Of a stretch of DNA of 6,026 nt, positions 1-5,830 are shown piece after piece; the stretch's first letter is position 1, and each line of letters starts with the position of its first letter. A model generated the notes under the pieces. It saw only the letters and a program-made list of their open reading frames with translations, did no database searches and was not told the DNA's origin. A program made the position numbers and the translations under genes. This stretch comes from Gammaproteobacteria bacterium (lineage in GTDB: Bacteria > Pseudomonadota > Gammaproteobacteria > Acidiferrobacterales > SZUA-150), in NCBI GenBank assembly GCA_029880755.1, contig JAOUNW010000118.1, positions 1 through 6,026 on the forward strand, given 5' to 3'.

Positions 1-459
1 CATATCTCCCGCGCGCTAAACGACGTAGTAGTAAACAAGGGAGAGCTTGCCCGACTCATTGAATTTGAAACATTTATCGATGGTGAATTCGTTAACAGCA
101 TGCGTGCGGATGGCATCATTGTTGCCACTCCAACAGGGTCGACTGCCTATGCATTGTCTGCCGGAGGGCCTATTTTGCAACCAACCCTGCCAGCTATTGG
201 GCTTGTACCAATTTGTCCGCATACTCTGAGCGACCGGCCGATCATGGTCAACAACAGTTGCGTAATCGAAATCGTCATGACAGAACTGGAAAAACAACAG
301 GCTTATCTTACTTTTGACGGCCAGGCGACATTCCTGCTGAAGGATCATGATCATATATATGTACGTAAAATGGATATTCCTATTGAACTCATGCATCCCT
401 CCGGCAGAAATCATTACAGTGTGTTGCGCGCAAAACTGCATTGGGGTGAAAAGTTGTAA
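1..459 (+). CDS. nadK: NAD kinase, C-terminal part (5' end cut by window)
   Basis: NAD kinase phosphorylates NAD+ at the 2' position of its adenosine ribose using ATP, and is the cell's source of NADP(H); it is cytosolic. The 152 residues seen begin in the middle of the protein. Fragment residues 7-8 are the Asn-Asp pair of the conserved N-[ED] NAD-binding motif (ALNDVVV). Residues 37-58 carry the glycine-rich family signature with TPTGSTAY at 43-50 and SAGGP at 53-57. The PHTLSDRP stretch follows, then FDGQ at 105-108, and the typical C-terminal end LRAKLHWGE. The family is usually about 290 residues, so roughly the first half lies to the left of the window. The reading frame is open from base 1 to TAA at 457-459. 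The stop is 2 bp before recN, which suggests cotranscription and translational coupling. Identity is very secure. Confidence 0.96.
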   Translation, partial: HISRALNDVVVNKGELARLIEFETFIDGEFVNSMRADGIIVATPTGSTAYALSAGGPILQPTLPAIGLVPICPHTLSDRPIMVNNSCVIEIVMTELEKQQAYLTFDGQATFLLKDHDHIYVRKMDIPIELMHPSGRNHYSVLRAKLHWGEKL

Positions 460-461
460 CT

Positions 462-2132
462 ATGCTGACGCAGTTATATATCCGTGATTTTGCTATCGTG
501 ACACAAATGGAGCTGTCGCTACTGCCCGGCCTCACAGTATTAACTGGTGAAACAGGGGCAGGTAAGTCCATCTTGATTGACGCCTTGTCACTGGCACTGG
601 GCGAGCGAGCTGATACAGGCGTGGTACGCCACGGATGTTCACAAGCCGAAGTCATCGCCAGTTTCGATATCAGCCGGAATAAAGCAGCGACCGACTGGCT
701 TAATTCCCAGGAACTCTATGACGAAGGCGATTGCCTGCTACGGCGCGTCATTGGACAGGACAAATCCAAAGGCTTTATTAATGGTAGGCCCGTACCTATT
801 CAGTTACTGCATGAATTTGGTGAATACCTGGTGGATATTCATGGGCAACATGAACATCAGTCACTAATGAAGCGTGATGCCCAACGTGAATTACTGGATG
901 ATTATGCCGGGCTTGGATCGGAAGTTACGGAGCTTGGCAGTCACTACAGTGCCATTAAATCGCTGGAAGAGAGAATTGATTCTATCGCTCGGCAAACTAA
1001 AGATCGTAGCGCCCGCATTGAGTTGCTCAACCATGAAATTAATGAACTGGAAGCACTGGGTCTGGGGCCACAGGAACTTGAAGAGTTGGAACTGGAGCAC
1101 ACCCGATTGGCTAACGGCGCATCCCTGCTGGAAGGGGCTCAACAAACAGTCAACTCTCTCTATGACAGCGAGGAAGATTCCATTAGCCAGGGTCTGGCGC
1201 GGGCAGTAAATGCACTGGAATCTCTCAGCAAACATGACAGCAGGCTTGCTGAAATCGCTGCCATGCTTAATGAAGCCAGTATTCAGACCAATGAAGCTGC
1301 GGCCCAACTGCATCAATATTTAAGCGATCTGGAACTGGACCCTCAACGCCTGCAATGGCTAGAGGATCGTATCGCCAGTATTCACGATCTTGCTCGCAAA
1401 CATCACATAAAACCGGAAGCCCTTCCTGCCAAATTGGAGCAATTATCGCGCGAACTAACCGACATTGAAGATGCCGATACCAGCCTTGCAAATCTTGAAA
1501 AACAATTAAAAAAACATAGGGAAACCTATTTTGATCTGGCAAAAATAATCAGTAAAAAACGCCTGTCAGCAGCTAAAAAGCTGGGCGACAAAGTCAGCGA
1601 ACAAATGCAGGAACTGGGAATGCCCGGTGGCCAATTTATTGTTGAACTTTTGCCGCTGGCCGCGGAGGATATCAGCCGTCACGGCCTGGAACGCACAGAG
1701 TTCAAGGTTAGCGCTAATCCCGGGCAACCCGTTAAGGCGCTACAGAAAGTTGCTTCCGGCGGCGAACTATCCCGAATCAGTCTGGCGCTACAGGTTGTCA
1801 TTGCCGGCATTGGCAGAATTCCAACACTAATCTTTGATGAAGTGGACGTGGGTATTGGTGGCAAGATAGCGGAAATTGTCGGTCACCGGCTCCATGATTT
1901 GAGCAAATCCCGGCAGGTAATGTGCATCACTCACCTGGCCCAGGTGGCAGCGCAAGGAGACAATCACCTGCAGGTTATCAAGCAGACACAAAACAATGCC
2001 ACTATCACAAATGTACAGCCACTACCTAATGAAGAACGGGTGAAAGAAATTGCACGCATGATTGGCGGCCTTGAAATTAGTCAGCAGACACTGGCCCACG
2101 CCCAGGATATGCTCAGCCGCGCTTCCGCTTAA
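462..2132 (+). CDS. recN: DNA repair protein RecN
   Basis: RecN is an SMC-like ATPase that acts in the cytosol on DNA double-strand breaks, helping to hold and process ends for RecA-dependent recombination. The 556-residue product matches the family's usual length (about 550). The N-terminal ATPase half has Walker A GETGAGKS at residues 29-36. A Glu/Leu/Lys-rich region at about 150-370 is the expected coiled-coil arm. The C-terminal half has the ABC signature SGGELS at 432-437 and Walker B with catalytic acid in IFDEVDVGIGG (D459, E460), followed by the THLAQVAA switch region. ATG 462 is chosen because MLTQLYIRDFAIV is the typical family start and it sits 2 bp after the nadK stop. No clear Shine-Dalgarno is present outside nadK coding sequence, and no LexA-like box (CTGT-N8-ACAG) was found just upstream. 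Expression therefore probably comes from the nadK promoter, or from an SOS site outside the window. Confidence 0.97.
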   Translation: MLTQLYIRDFAIVTQMELSLLPGLTVLTGETGAGKSILIDALSLALGERADTGVVRHGCSQAEVIASFDISRNKAATDWLNSQELYDEGDCLLRRVIGQDKSKGFINGRPVPIQLLHEFGEYLVDIHGQHEHQSLMKRDAQRELLDDYAGLGSEVTELGSHYSAIKSLEERIDSIARQTKDRSARIELLNHEINELEALGLGPQELEELELEHTRLANGASLLEGAQQTVNSLYDSEEDSISQGLARAVNALESLSKHDSRLAEIAAMLNEASIQTNEAAAQLHQYLSDLELDPQRLQWLEDRIASIHDLARKHHIKPEALPAKLEQLSRELTDIEDADTSLANLEKQLKKHRETYFDLAKIISKKRLSAAKKLGDKVSEQMQELGMPGGQFIVELLPLAAEDISRHGLERTEFKVSANPGQPVKALQKVASGGELSRISLALQVVIAGIGRIPTLIFDEVDVGIGGKIAEIVGHRLHDLSKSRQVMCITHLAQVAAQGDNHLQVIKQTQNNATITNVQPLPNEERVKEIARMIGGLEISQQTLAHAQDMLSRASA

Positions 2133-2151
2133 TCCCAATATCGAGAAATTT

Positions 2152-2616
2152 ATGGCAACGGTGCGTCCAGCGGAAATTCATGATGTCGTCGCCATACATC
2201 ACCTTATCGAAAACTATGCAGCCATGGGTAATCTCCTGCCCCGCCCTATGAATGAGCTATATCGTCACTTGCGGGATTTTTTTGTAGTAGAGGTGGATGG
2301 TCGTGTTGTGGGTTGCGGCGCCCTGGAAATCTTTACAGAGATCCTCGGTGAAGTCCGAAGCCTGGTTGTAGAGGAATCGCACAAGGGGCTGGGTCTGGGT
2401 CGCCTATTGGTAGAGCGTATTATGGAAGAAGCAGCTAATATTGGATTAAGCAAGTTAATGGCACTTACCTATGTACCGGAATTCTTTCACAAACTGGGAT
2501 TCCAAACTGTGGACAAGGACACTCTACCGGAAAAGGTCTGGGGTATCTGCGTAAAATGCTACAAATATGGAAATTGCGATGAGATTGCAGTACTGAAAAA
2601 TGTAAAGCCCCGATAA
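2152..2616 (+). CDS. argA: Short ArgA-type GNAT N-acetyltransferase (putative N-acetylglutamate synthase)
   Basis: This 154-residue, single-domain GNAT protein probably transfers acetyl from acetyl-CoA to the amino group of glutamate, the first step of arginine synthesis. The N-terminus VRPAEIHDV is a typical GNAT beta1/alpha1. The acetyl-CoA loop lies at residues 78-83 (KGLGLG, a variant of R/Q-x-x-G-x-G/A). YVPEFFHKLGF at 107-117 is the usual alpha4/beta7 region. The tail, LPEKVWGIC ... NCDEIAVL at 125-148, is what I recall from short stand-alone ArgA proteins, and carries Cys133, Cys136 and Cys142 (C-x2-C-x5-C). It lacks the amino-acid-kinase domain of classical E. coli-type ArgA. The start is ATG 2152, with weak SD-like GAGAAA just upstream. 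An in-frame ATG at 2062 would overlap recN by 71 bp and add a non-GNAT extension. The 19-bp gap after recN suggests an operon. The GNAT call is secure; the glutamate substrate is inferred from family resemblance. Confidence 0.8.
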   Translation: MATVRPAEIHDVVAIHHLIENYAAMGNLLPRPMNELYRHLRDFFVVEVDGRVVGCGALEIFTEILGEVRSLVVEESHKGLGLGRLLVERIMEEAANIGLSKLMALTYVPEFFHKLGFQTVDKDTLPEKVWGICVKCYKYGNCDEIAVLKNVKPR

Positions 2617-2641
2617 ATCATCCCGCATACCATCTAAAATA

Positions 2642-2667
2642 AACAGGGCGGATTACTCCGCCCTGTT
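2642..2667. terminator. Bidirectional intrinsic terminator between convergent genes
   Basis: A perfect 11-bp inverted repeat (AACAGGGCGGA at 2642-2652 and TCCGCCCTGTT at 2657-2667) surrounds a 4-base loop, TTAC. Read on the - strand it is followed by TTTATTTTAG, a usable U-rich tract for ending the prx-grx transcript. On the + strand the tract after the stem is weaker (ATATC, the stem itself ending in TT) but it can still serve the nadK-recN-argA unit. It lies between the stops at 2616 and 2697. Confidence 0.85.
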
Positions 2668-2696
2668 ATATCAATCCAGCTTATCCGGATTAATAC

Positions 2697-3446
2697 CTAT
2701 GCCGCCTCTTTTTCCAATTTGATAAGATGCTTTTGTAAATCTTCTGAACCGCCGATATGAACACCATTAATAAAAATTTGCGGAACAGTAGTTCTTCCCG
2801 TAGTCGCTCTTACCGAACGAAGCGTTATATCCCGAGTGACAACGATTTCCTCATACCCCATCCCCTGCTCTACCAGCATTTTCTTTGCTTTGGCACAATA
2901 AGGACAACCCGGCTTGGTCATGATCATAACTGCTTCCGGTTTCCTTGCATTGGGATTGATATAGTCCAACATGGTATCGGCATCTGATACCTTAAAAGGA
3001 TCTCCCGGCTCTTCGGGCTCAATGAACATTTTTTCTACGATGCCATTTTTCACCAGCATTGAATAGCGCCAGGAGCGCTTGCCGAATCCAAGATCAGCCT
3101 TATCAACCAACATACCCATACCCTCGGTGAATTCACCATTACCGTCAGGAATAAGTGTTATGTTCTCTGCTTCTTGATCCTGTTTCCAGGCATCCATGAC
3201 AAAAGCATCATTTACCGATATACAAATAATGTCATCCACACCATTTTCTTGAAATACACCGGCCAATTCGTTGTAGCGCGGTAAGTGGGTCGAAGAACAC
3301 GTAGGCGTAAATGCGCCAGGCAAAGAAAATACAATAACGGTCTTATTCCTGAACAAGTCATCACTGGATACATCGACGAACCGGCCATCAAGCCGGGTCT
3401 TGAATACAACGCTGGGCACCTTATGGCCTTCACTGTCTTTGAACAT
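2697..3446 (-). CDS. Peroxiredoxin-glutaredoxin fusion (glutathione-dependent peroxidase)
   Basis: This hybrid enzyme of 249 residues reduces hydrogen peroxide and alkyl hydroperoxides in the cytosol, with its own glutaredoxin domain feeding electrons from glutathione. Residues 1 to about 165 form a Prx5-type domain with peroxidatic Cys50 in PGAFTPTC (43-50). Residues 170-249 form the glutaredoxin domain with active site CPYC at 181-184, the cis-proline motif TVP at 220-222 and the GG glutathione-site pair at 232-233. Length and domain order match the hybrid Prx5 of Haemophilus influenzae. The start is supported by AGGAGA (complement of 3453-3458) six bases before the ATG, a strong ribosome site. 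The gene is divergent from oxyR and shares with it a spacer carrying an OxyR operator, so peroxide-induced expression is very likely. A further Cys75 lies in the Prx domain; I cannot say whether it is catalytic. Confidence 0.95.
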   Translation of the reverse strand: MFKDSEGHKVPSVVFKTRLDGRFVDVSSDDLFRNKTVIVFSLPGAFTPTCSSTHLPRYNELAGVFQENGVDDIICISVNDAFVMDAWKQDQEAENITLIPDGNGEFTEGMGMLVDKADLGFGKRSWRYSMLVKNGIVEKMFIEPEEPGDPFKVSDADTMLDYINPNARKPEAVMIMTKPGCPYCAKAKKMLVEQGMGYEEIVVTRDITLRSVRATTGRTTVPQIFINGVHIGGSEDLQKHLIKLEKEAA

Positions 3447-3485
3447 GGCATATCTCCTGTTTTGGGTTTAATCGTTTCAGTCCTG

Positions 3486-3503
3486 GAGCGGACTTTCCCG
3501 CTC
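3486..3503 (-). other. Small hairpin in the prx-grx leader
   Basis: GAGCGG at 3486-3491 pairs with CCGCTC at 3498-3503 around a 6-base loop. If the proposed prx-grx promoter is right, the hairpin falls near the 5' end of an untranslated leader of about 60 bases, 27 bases ahead of the ribosome site. No U-tract follows, so it does not look like a terminator. A 5' stabilising stem is possible; function is unknown. Confidence 0.35.
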
Positions 3504-3514
3504 AACTGAGTACA

Positions 3515-3543
3515 ATTATTGGCCAGTTCTATTGATTGATAAA
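3515..3543 (-). promoter_or_regulatory. Putative OxyR-activated promoter of the prx-grx gene
   Basis: Read on the - strand, a -10-like AATAAT (complement of 3515-3520; 5 of 6 to consensus) lies 17 bases after a poor -35, TTTATC (complement of 3538-3543; 3 of 6). The -35 directly abuts the OxyR operator at 3544-3580, which is where OxyR sits when it activates by touching RNA polymerase. A poor -35 is typical of activator-dependent promoters. An alternative perfect TATAAT (complement of 3557-3562) lies inside the operator and would be covered by OxyR, so it fits activation less well. Prediction by eye only. Confidence 0.45.
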
Positions 3544-3580
3544 ATCGTTTGTTTCTATTATATTGATAGTTATTTCCTAT
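3544..3580. promoter_or_regulatory. Four-element OxyR operator
   Basis: The known OxyR site is ATAG-N7-CTAT-N7-ATAG-N7-CTAT. Here ATCG (3544-3547), CTAT (3555-3558), ATAG (3566-3569) and CTAT (3577-3580) occur with exactly 7 bases between each pair, so 15 of 16 defined bases match. The right half is embedded in a perfect 12-bp inverted repeat (3558-3569 with 3577-3588, 7-base spacer). Position between oxyR and a peroxidase gene makes this the expected control site: activation of prx-grx and probable autorepression of oxyR. Confidence 0.88.
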
Positions 3581-3589
3581 CAATATAAA
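3563..3589 (+). promoter_or_regulatory. Possible oxyR promoter overlapping the operator
   Basis: TTGATA (3563-3568; 5 of 6 to the -35 consensus) and TATAAA (3584-3589; 5 of 6 to -10) lie 15 bases apart, shorter than the ideal 17. Both overlap or adjoin the OxyR operator, which fits negative autoregulation. Transcription would begin near 3596, leaving a leader of only about 13 bases before the oxyR ATG. Low certainty because of the short spacer. Confidence 0.35.
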
Positions 3590-3608
3590 CAAGATCTAAC
3601 ACTGGTCT

Positions 3609-4517
3609 ATGAATCTTCGTGAACTGGAATACCTGGTTGCGATTTCAGAGGAGCGCCACTTTCACAAGGCGGCCCAACGCTGTTTCGTCAGCCAACCCAC
3701 ATTAAGCGGTCAGTTAAAAAAACTGGAGAATGAGCTCGGCATTTTGCTGGTGGAACGCAATAATCGTCAGGTGATAATGACCGATGTCGGTGAGGCAGTA
3801 GCCGATCAGGCCCGTAACATTCTGGCGCAGGCAAAAGGCATTAAGGAAATCGCCCAGAGTTTTTATGATCCCATGGCCGGCGAATTACACGTGGGGCTAA
3901 TCCCCACCGTAGCACCCTACCTGTTACCCATAGTCATGCCAGCACTGCGCCGGCACTATCCCAAACTCCGGCTTTGGCTGCATGAGTACCAAACAATGGC
4001 GCTATTGGAGAAGCTGCGTCGGGCGGAACTCGACGTCCTGATCCTGGCGCTGCCAGTTCAGACCGGTACAAATGAGTTTGCCGAGTTACACCTGTTTAAC
4101 GAGCCCTTCCAGCTGGCCGTCGCCCGAAACGAAGCGCTGGCAGACAAATCGGTTATTAGTCTAAACGACCTCGACAATCGGGAGATTTTGTTGCTGGAGG
4201 AAGGTCATTGCCTGCGCGATCATGCGCTTGAGGTCTGCCTGACGGCTGGCGCCCTGGAAAATGCCGCGTTTCATGCCTCCAGCCTGGAAACATTGAGGCA
4301 TATGGTTGCCGAAGGCATGGGGATCACGCTCATGCCGGAGTTAGCGGTACCGCGCAAACAAACAAAGAATGACACTATCCGCTACCTCTCTTTCAAAGAA
4401 CCCAAACCCATTCGTCGCCTGGGCATGCTTTACCGAAAAGGCAGTTATCGTAAAGAGGCATTTACCAAAATCCAGACCCTGATTCAGGACTCGGTTTCCG
4501 GTCTGGATATTCGGTAA
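3609..4517 (+). CDS. oxyR: OxyR, peroxide-sensing LysR-family regulator
   Basis: OxyR binds DNA as a tetramer and switches on peroxide defence genes when an intramolecular disulfide forms. The 302-residue protein has a LysR-type winged helix-turn-helix at about residues 3-60 (recognition region SQPTLSGQLKKLE, 28-40), a linker helix to about 88, then the effector domain. The sensor pair is intact: Cys201 in GHCLRD and Cys210, nine residues apart as for Cys199/Cys208 in E. coli OxyR. Thr100, matching a substrate-pocket threonine in E. coli OxyR, is also present. These features separate it from other LysR regulators. ATG 3609 begins the standard MNLRELEYLV start. No convincing Shine-Dalgarno precedes it, so translation may be modest. 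It is divergent from the prx-grx fusion and convergent with fur, 18 bp between stops. Confidence 0.95.
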   Translation: MNLRELEYLVAISEERHFHKAAQRCFVSQPTLSGQLKKLENELGILLVERNNRQVIMTDVGEAVADQARNILAQAKGIKEIAQSFYDPMAGELHVGLIPTVAPYLLPIVMPALRRHYPKLRLWLHEYQTMALLEKLRRAELDVLILALPVQTGTNEFAELHLFNEPFQLAVARNEALADKSVISLNDLDNREILLLEEGHCLRDHALEVCLTAGALENAAFHASSLETLRHMVAEGMGITLMPELAVPRKQTKNDTIRYLSFKEPKPIRRLGMLYRKGSYRKEAFTKIQTLIQDSVSGLDIR

Positions 4518-4520
4518 TCG

Positions 4521-4548
4521 CGGTTGTGAGAGGGACTAACCGGTTTTT
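4521..4548 (+). terminator. Possible oxyR terminator overlapping the 3' end of fur
   Basis: CGGTTGT (4521-4527) pairs with AC-T-AACCG (4535-4542, one bulged T), with loop GAGAGGG, followed by GTTTTT at 4543-4548. It begins 3 bases after the oxyR stop. The fur stop codon (complement of 4536-4538) is inside the stem, so the last few fur codons and the oxyR terminator share DNA. The stem is short and bulged, so efficiency is uncertain. Confidence 0.45.
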
Positions 4549-4973
4549 GAGCAAACGCCGTTTTTCTTCATGCCGTCACATACACCATAAAGATAAAGTG
4601 AGTGGTCGGCAATGGTAAAACCGGCCTTGGCAGCAATTTCCTTCTGACGCGCTTCAATGGTGTCGTCATAAAATTCAAATACCTTGCCGCACTTGACGCA
4701 CACCATGTGGTCATGATGACTACCTTGATTGAGCTCGTAAACGGCACGCCCGCCTTCAAAGTTGTGGCGAATAATCAGGCCGGCTGCCTCGAATTGGGTC
4801 AACACCCGGTAAACCGTGGCCAGCCCCACCTCTTCTCCGGCATCCCCAAGCATCTTATAAACATCTTCTGCAGTCAGATGACGATCGGAATCCGCCTCAA
4901 GGATGCCCAGTATTTTGAGGCGAGGCAGAGTCGCCTTCAGACCCGCTTTCTTTAGATCGTCAACTTCGCTCAT
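4536..4973 (-). CDS. fur: Ferric uptake regulator Fur
   Basis: Fur is a cytosolic dimeric repressor that uses Fe2+ as corepressor to shut off iron acquisition genes. The 145-residue product has the usual family length. Residues 1-83 hold the winged helix DNA-binding domain, with LKATLPRLKIL at 12-22 and the recognition helix GLATVYRVLTQFE at 50-62. Residues 84-145 hold the dimer and metal domain: HHDHMVCVKC at 86-95 with the zinc pair Cys92/Cys95, Glu100, and His124, plus Cys132 and Cys141. ATG at 4973 is preferred over an in-frame ATG at 5012, because it has SD AGAGGGA (complement of 4981-4987) seven bases upstream and gives the standard MSEVDDLKKAGLK start. It is Fur proper rather than PerR or Zur by overall resemblance. 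It sits between oxyR and bamE, the latter in the usual divergent orientation. Confidence 0.95.
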   Translation of the reverse strand: MSEVDDLKKAGLKATLPRLKILGILEADSDRHLTAEDVYKMLGDAGEEVGLATVYRVLTQFEAAGLIIRHNFEGGRAVYELNQGSHHDHMVCVKCGKVFEFYDDTIEARQKEIAAKAGFTIADHSLYLYGVCDGMKKNGVCSKTG

Positions 4974-5083
4974 TTGCCAGTCCCTCTTGAAATCCGACCT
5001 CGGGAGTACCATACCCTAAATAACTGCGGTATCATCACCGCGAATAACTATTACCAGGCGCCCAAGGGTACCAGAAAGTCGAA
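4974..5083. promoter_or_regulatory. Divergent fur-bamE control region
   Basis: The 110 bp between the fur and bamE starts must hold promoters for both. A TATCAT (5030-5035) is a possible bamE -10, but its -35 region is poor, and no good pair is visible for fur. A 5-bp dyad GCGGT/ACCGC (5026-5030 and 5037-5041, 6-base spacer) is flanked by a direct repeat ATAACT (5020-5025 and 5044-5049). No recognisable Fur box is present, so Fur autoregulation is not supported by sequence. Confidence 0.45.
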
Positions 5084-5494
5084 ATGATAACCCGTATATT
5101 GATCCCATTTATACTGATTGGTTTTATGGCCAATGGCTGCGTTTACGTCCCGGACATACAGCAGGGCAATGTCATTACCCAGGAGATGGTGGACAAACTC
5201 AAGCCCGGACTCACCCAACAACAAGTTCGTTTTATTCTGGGCACGCCACTGGTTACCGACCCCTTCCACCAGGAACGCTGGGACTATCTGTATTCCTTCC
5301 GGGATGGCAAAACAGAGCAGATGGAACGGAGGCGGCTTACAATCACATTTAACGGCGACGCCGTAGAGAATATTATTGTGGAACCCGCATCCATCCAACC
5401 TGACGACAAACCCGGCACAGAGAGGTCGATTTACGGCAGTCCAATTCCTGAGTCGGCTCCAAGCAACCCCCCCGCACTGATACAACAACGGTAA
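5084..5494 (+). CDS. bamE: Outer membrane assembly lipoprotein BamE (SmpA/OmlA family)
   Basis: BamE is a small lipoprotein of the BAM complex, anchored in the inner leaflet of the outer membrane, where it helps fold beta-barrel proteins. The 136-residue precursor has a hydrophobic signal segment (residues 2-15, with Arg4) and a lipobox ending ANGC, so Cys19 is the predicted lipidated residue. Ala rather than Leu at -3 is less usual but tolerated. The SmpA/OmlA domain follows: PDIQQGNVIT near 23-32, then GLTQQQVRFILGTPLVTDPF, and WDYLYSF at about 66-72. The tail (about 105-136) is proline/serine-rich and probably disordered. ATG 5084 gives the complete signal peptide; the ribosome site is weak (AGAAAG, 5 bases upstream). 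It is divergent from fur, as in Pseudomonas, and convergent with rnfH. Confidence 0.93.
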   Translation: MITRILIPFILIGFMANGCVYVPDIQQGNVITQEMVDKLKPGLTQQQVRFILGTPLVTDPFHQERWDYLYSFRDGKTEQMERRRLTITFNGDAVENIIVEPASIQPDDKPGTERSIYGSPIPESAPSNPPALIQQR

Positions 5495-5530
5495 CCTTAA
5501 TAATACCAGTCACTTTTGGTTGGCCATCCA

Positions 5531-5830
5531 TCATTTGCTTTTACTCTTCGCCAGCGTGGCGCGATGTTTTCTTGCCTGCTTGGGATCGATGGTGAGAGGG
5601 CGATATATCTCAATACGATCACCGTCTTTTACAATATAATCTTTGTCTACTCTCTTACCGAAAATCCCAATCGTAATATTACTTAAATCAATATCCTTGA
5701 ATCGATTCAGCAAGCCCGATTGCTCTATTGCATCCCTAGCGCACACACCCACCGTAAGCGACAGCGGAATCACTAACTGAATATCCGAACGAGCATAGGC
5801 GATTTCTATATCAATCCTGCCAGCCGTCAC
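5531..5830 (-). CDS. rnfH: RnfH family protein (UPF0125)
   Basis: RnfH is a small ubiquitin-fold (beta-grasp, ThiS/MoaD-like) protein of unclear function, named for its link to rnf genes in some bacteria but found mostly beside ratA. The 99-residue product shows the family pattern: IDIEIAYA near the start, SLTVGVCARDAIEQSGLL in the middle, then IGIFGKRV (about 54-61) and DGDRIEIYRPLTIDPKQAR (about 69-87), followed by a Lys/Arg/Ser-rich tail. It lacks the C-terminal Gly-Gly used for thiocarboxylation by ThiS/MoaD. The start is GTG at 5830: no in-frame ATG fits, and this GTG overlaps the ratA stop by 4 bases (GTGA), indicating translational coupling. Its stop is 36 bp from that of convergent bamE, with no convincing terminator between. 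Confidence 0.93.
   Translation of the reverse strand: MTAGRIDIEIAYARSDIQLVIPLSLTVGVCARDAIEQSGLLNRFKDIDLSNITIGIFGKRVDKDYIVKDGDRIEIYRPLTIDPKQARKHRATLAKSKSK

Noticed and set aside
283..302. LexA-like CTG ... CAG pair inside nadK
   Set aside because: The spacing is 9 bases rather than 10, and the flanking bases do not match the consensus.
16..441. Long antisense reading frame over nadK (and similar frames antisense to recN, fur and bamE)
   Set aside because: These lie opposite well-conserved genes, show no recognisable domain, and have no ribosome site or promoter; they are shadows of the coding strand.
2062..2151. Upstream ATG that would lengthen the GNAT protein by 30 residues
   Set aside because: The extension overlaps recN by 71 bp and has no GNAT character; ATG 2152 begins exactly at the typical GNAT first strand.
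4974..5012. Upstream ATG that would lengthen Fur by 13 residues
   Set aside because: The internal ATG at 4973 has a good AGAGGGA ribosome site at 7 bases and gives the standard Fur N-terminus.
5078..5100. Possible Fur box around the bamE start (AATGATAAC)
   Set aside because: Only one half resembles the motif; there is no matching inverted half.
5495..5530. Terminator between convergent bamE and rnfH
   Set aside because: The only stem visible is about 4 bp (ACCA/TGGT) with no clean T-run in the right place.
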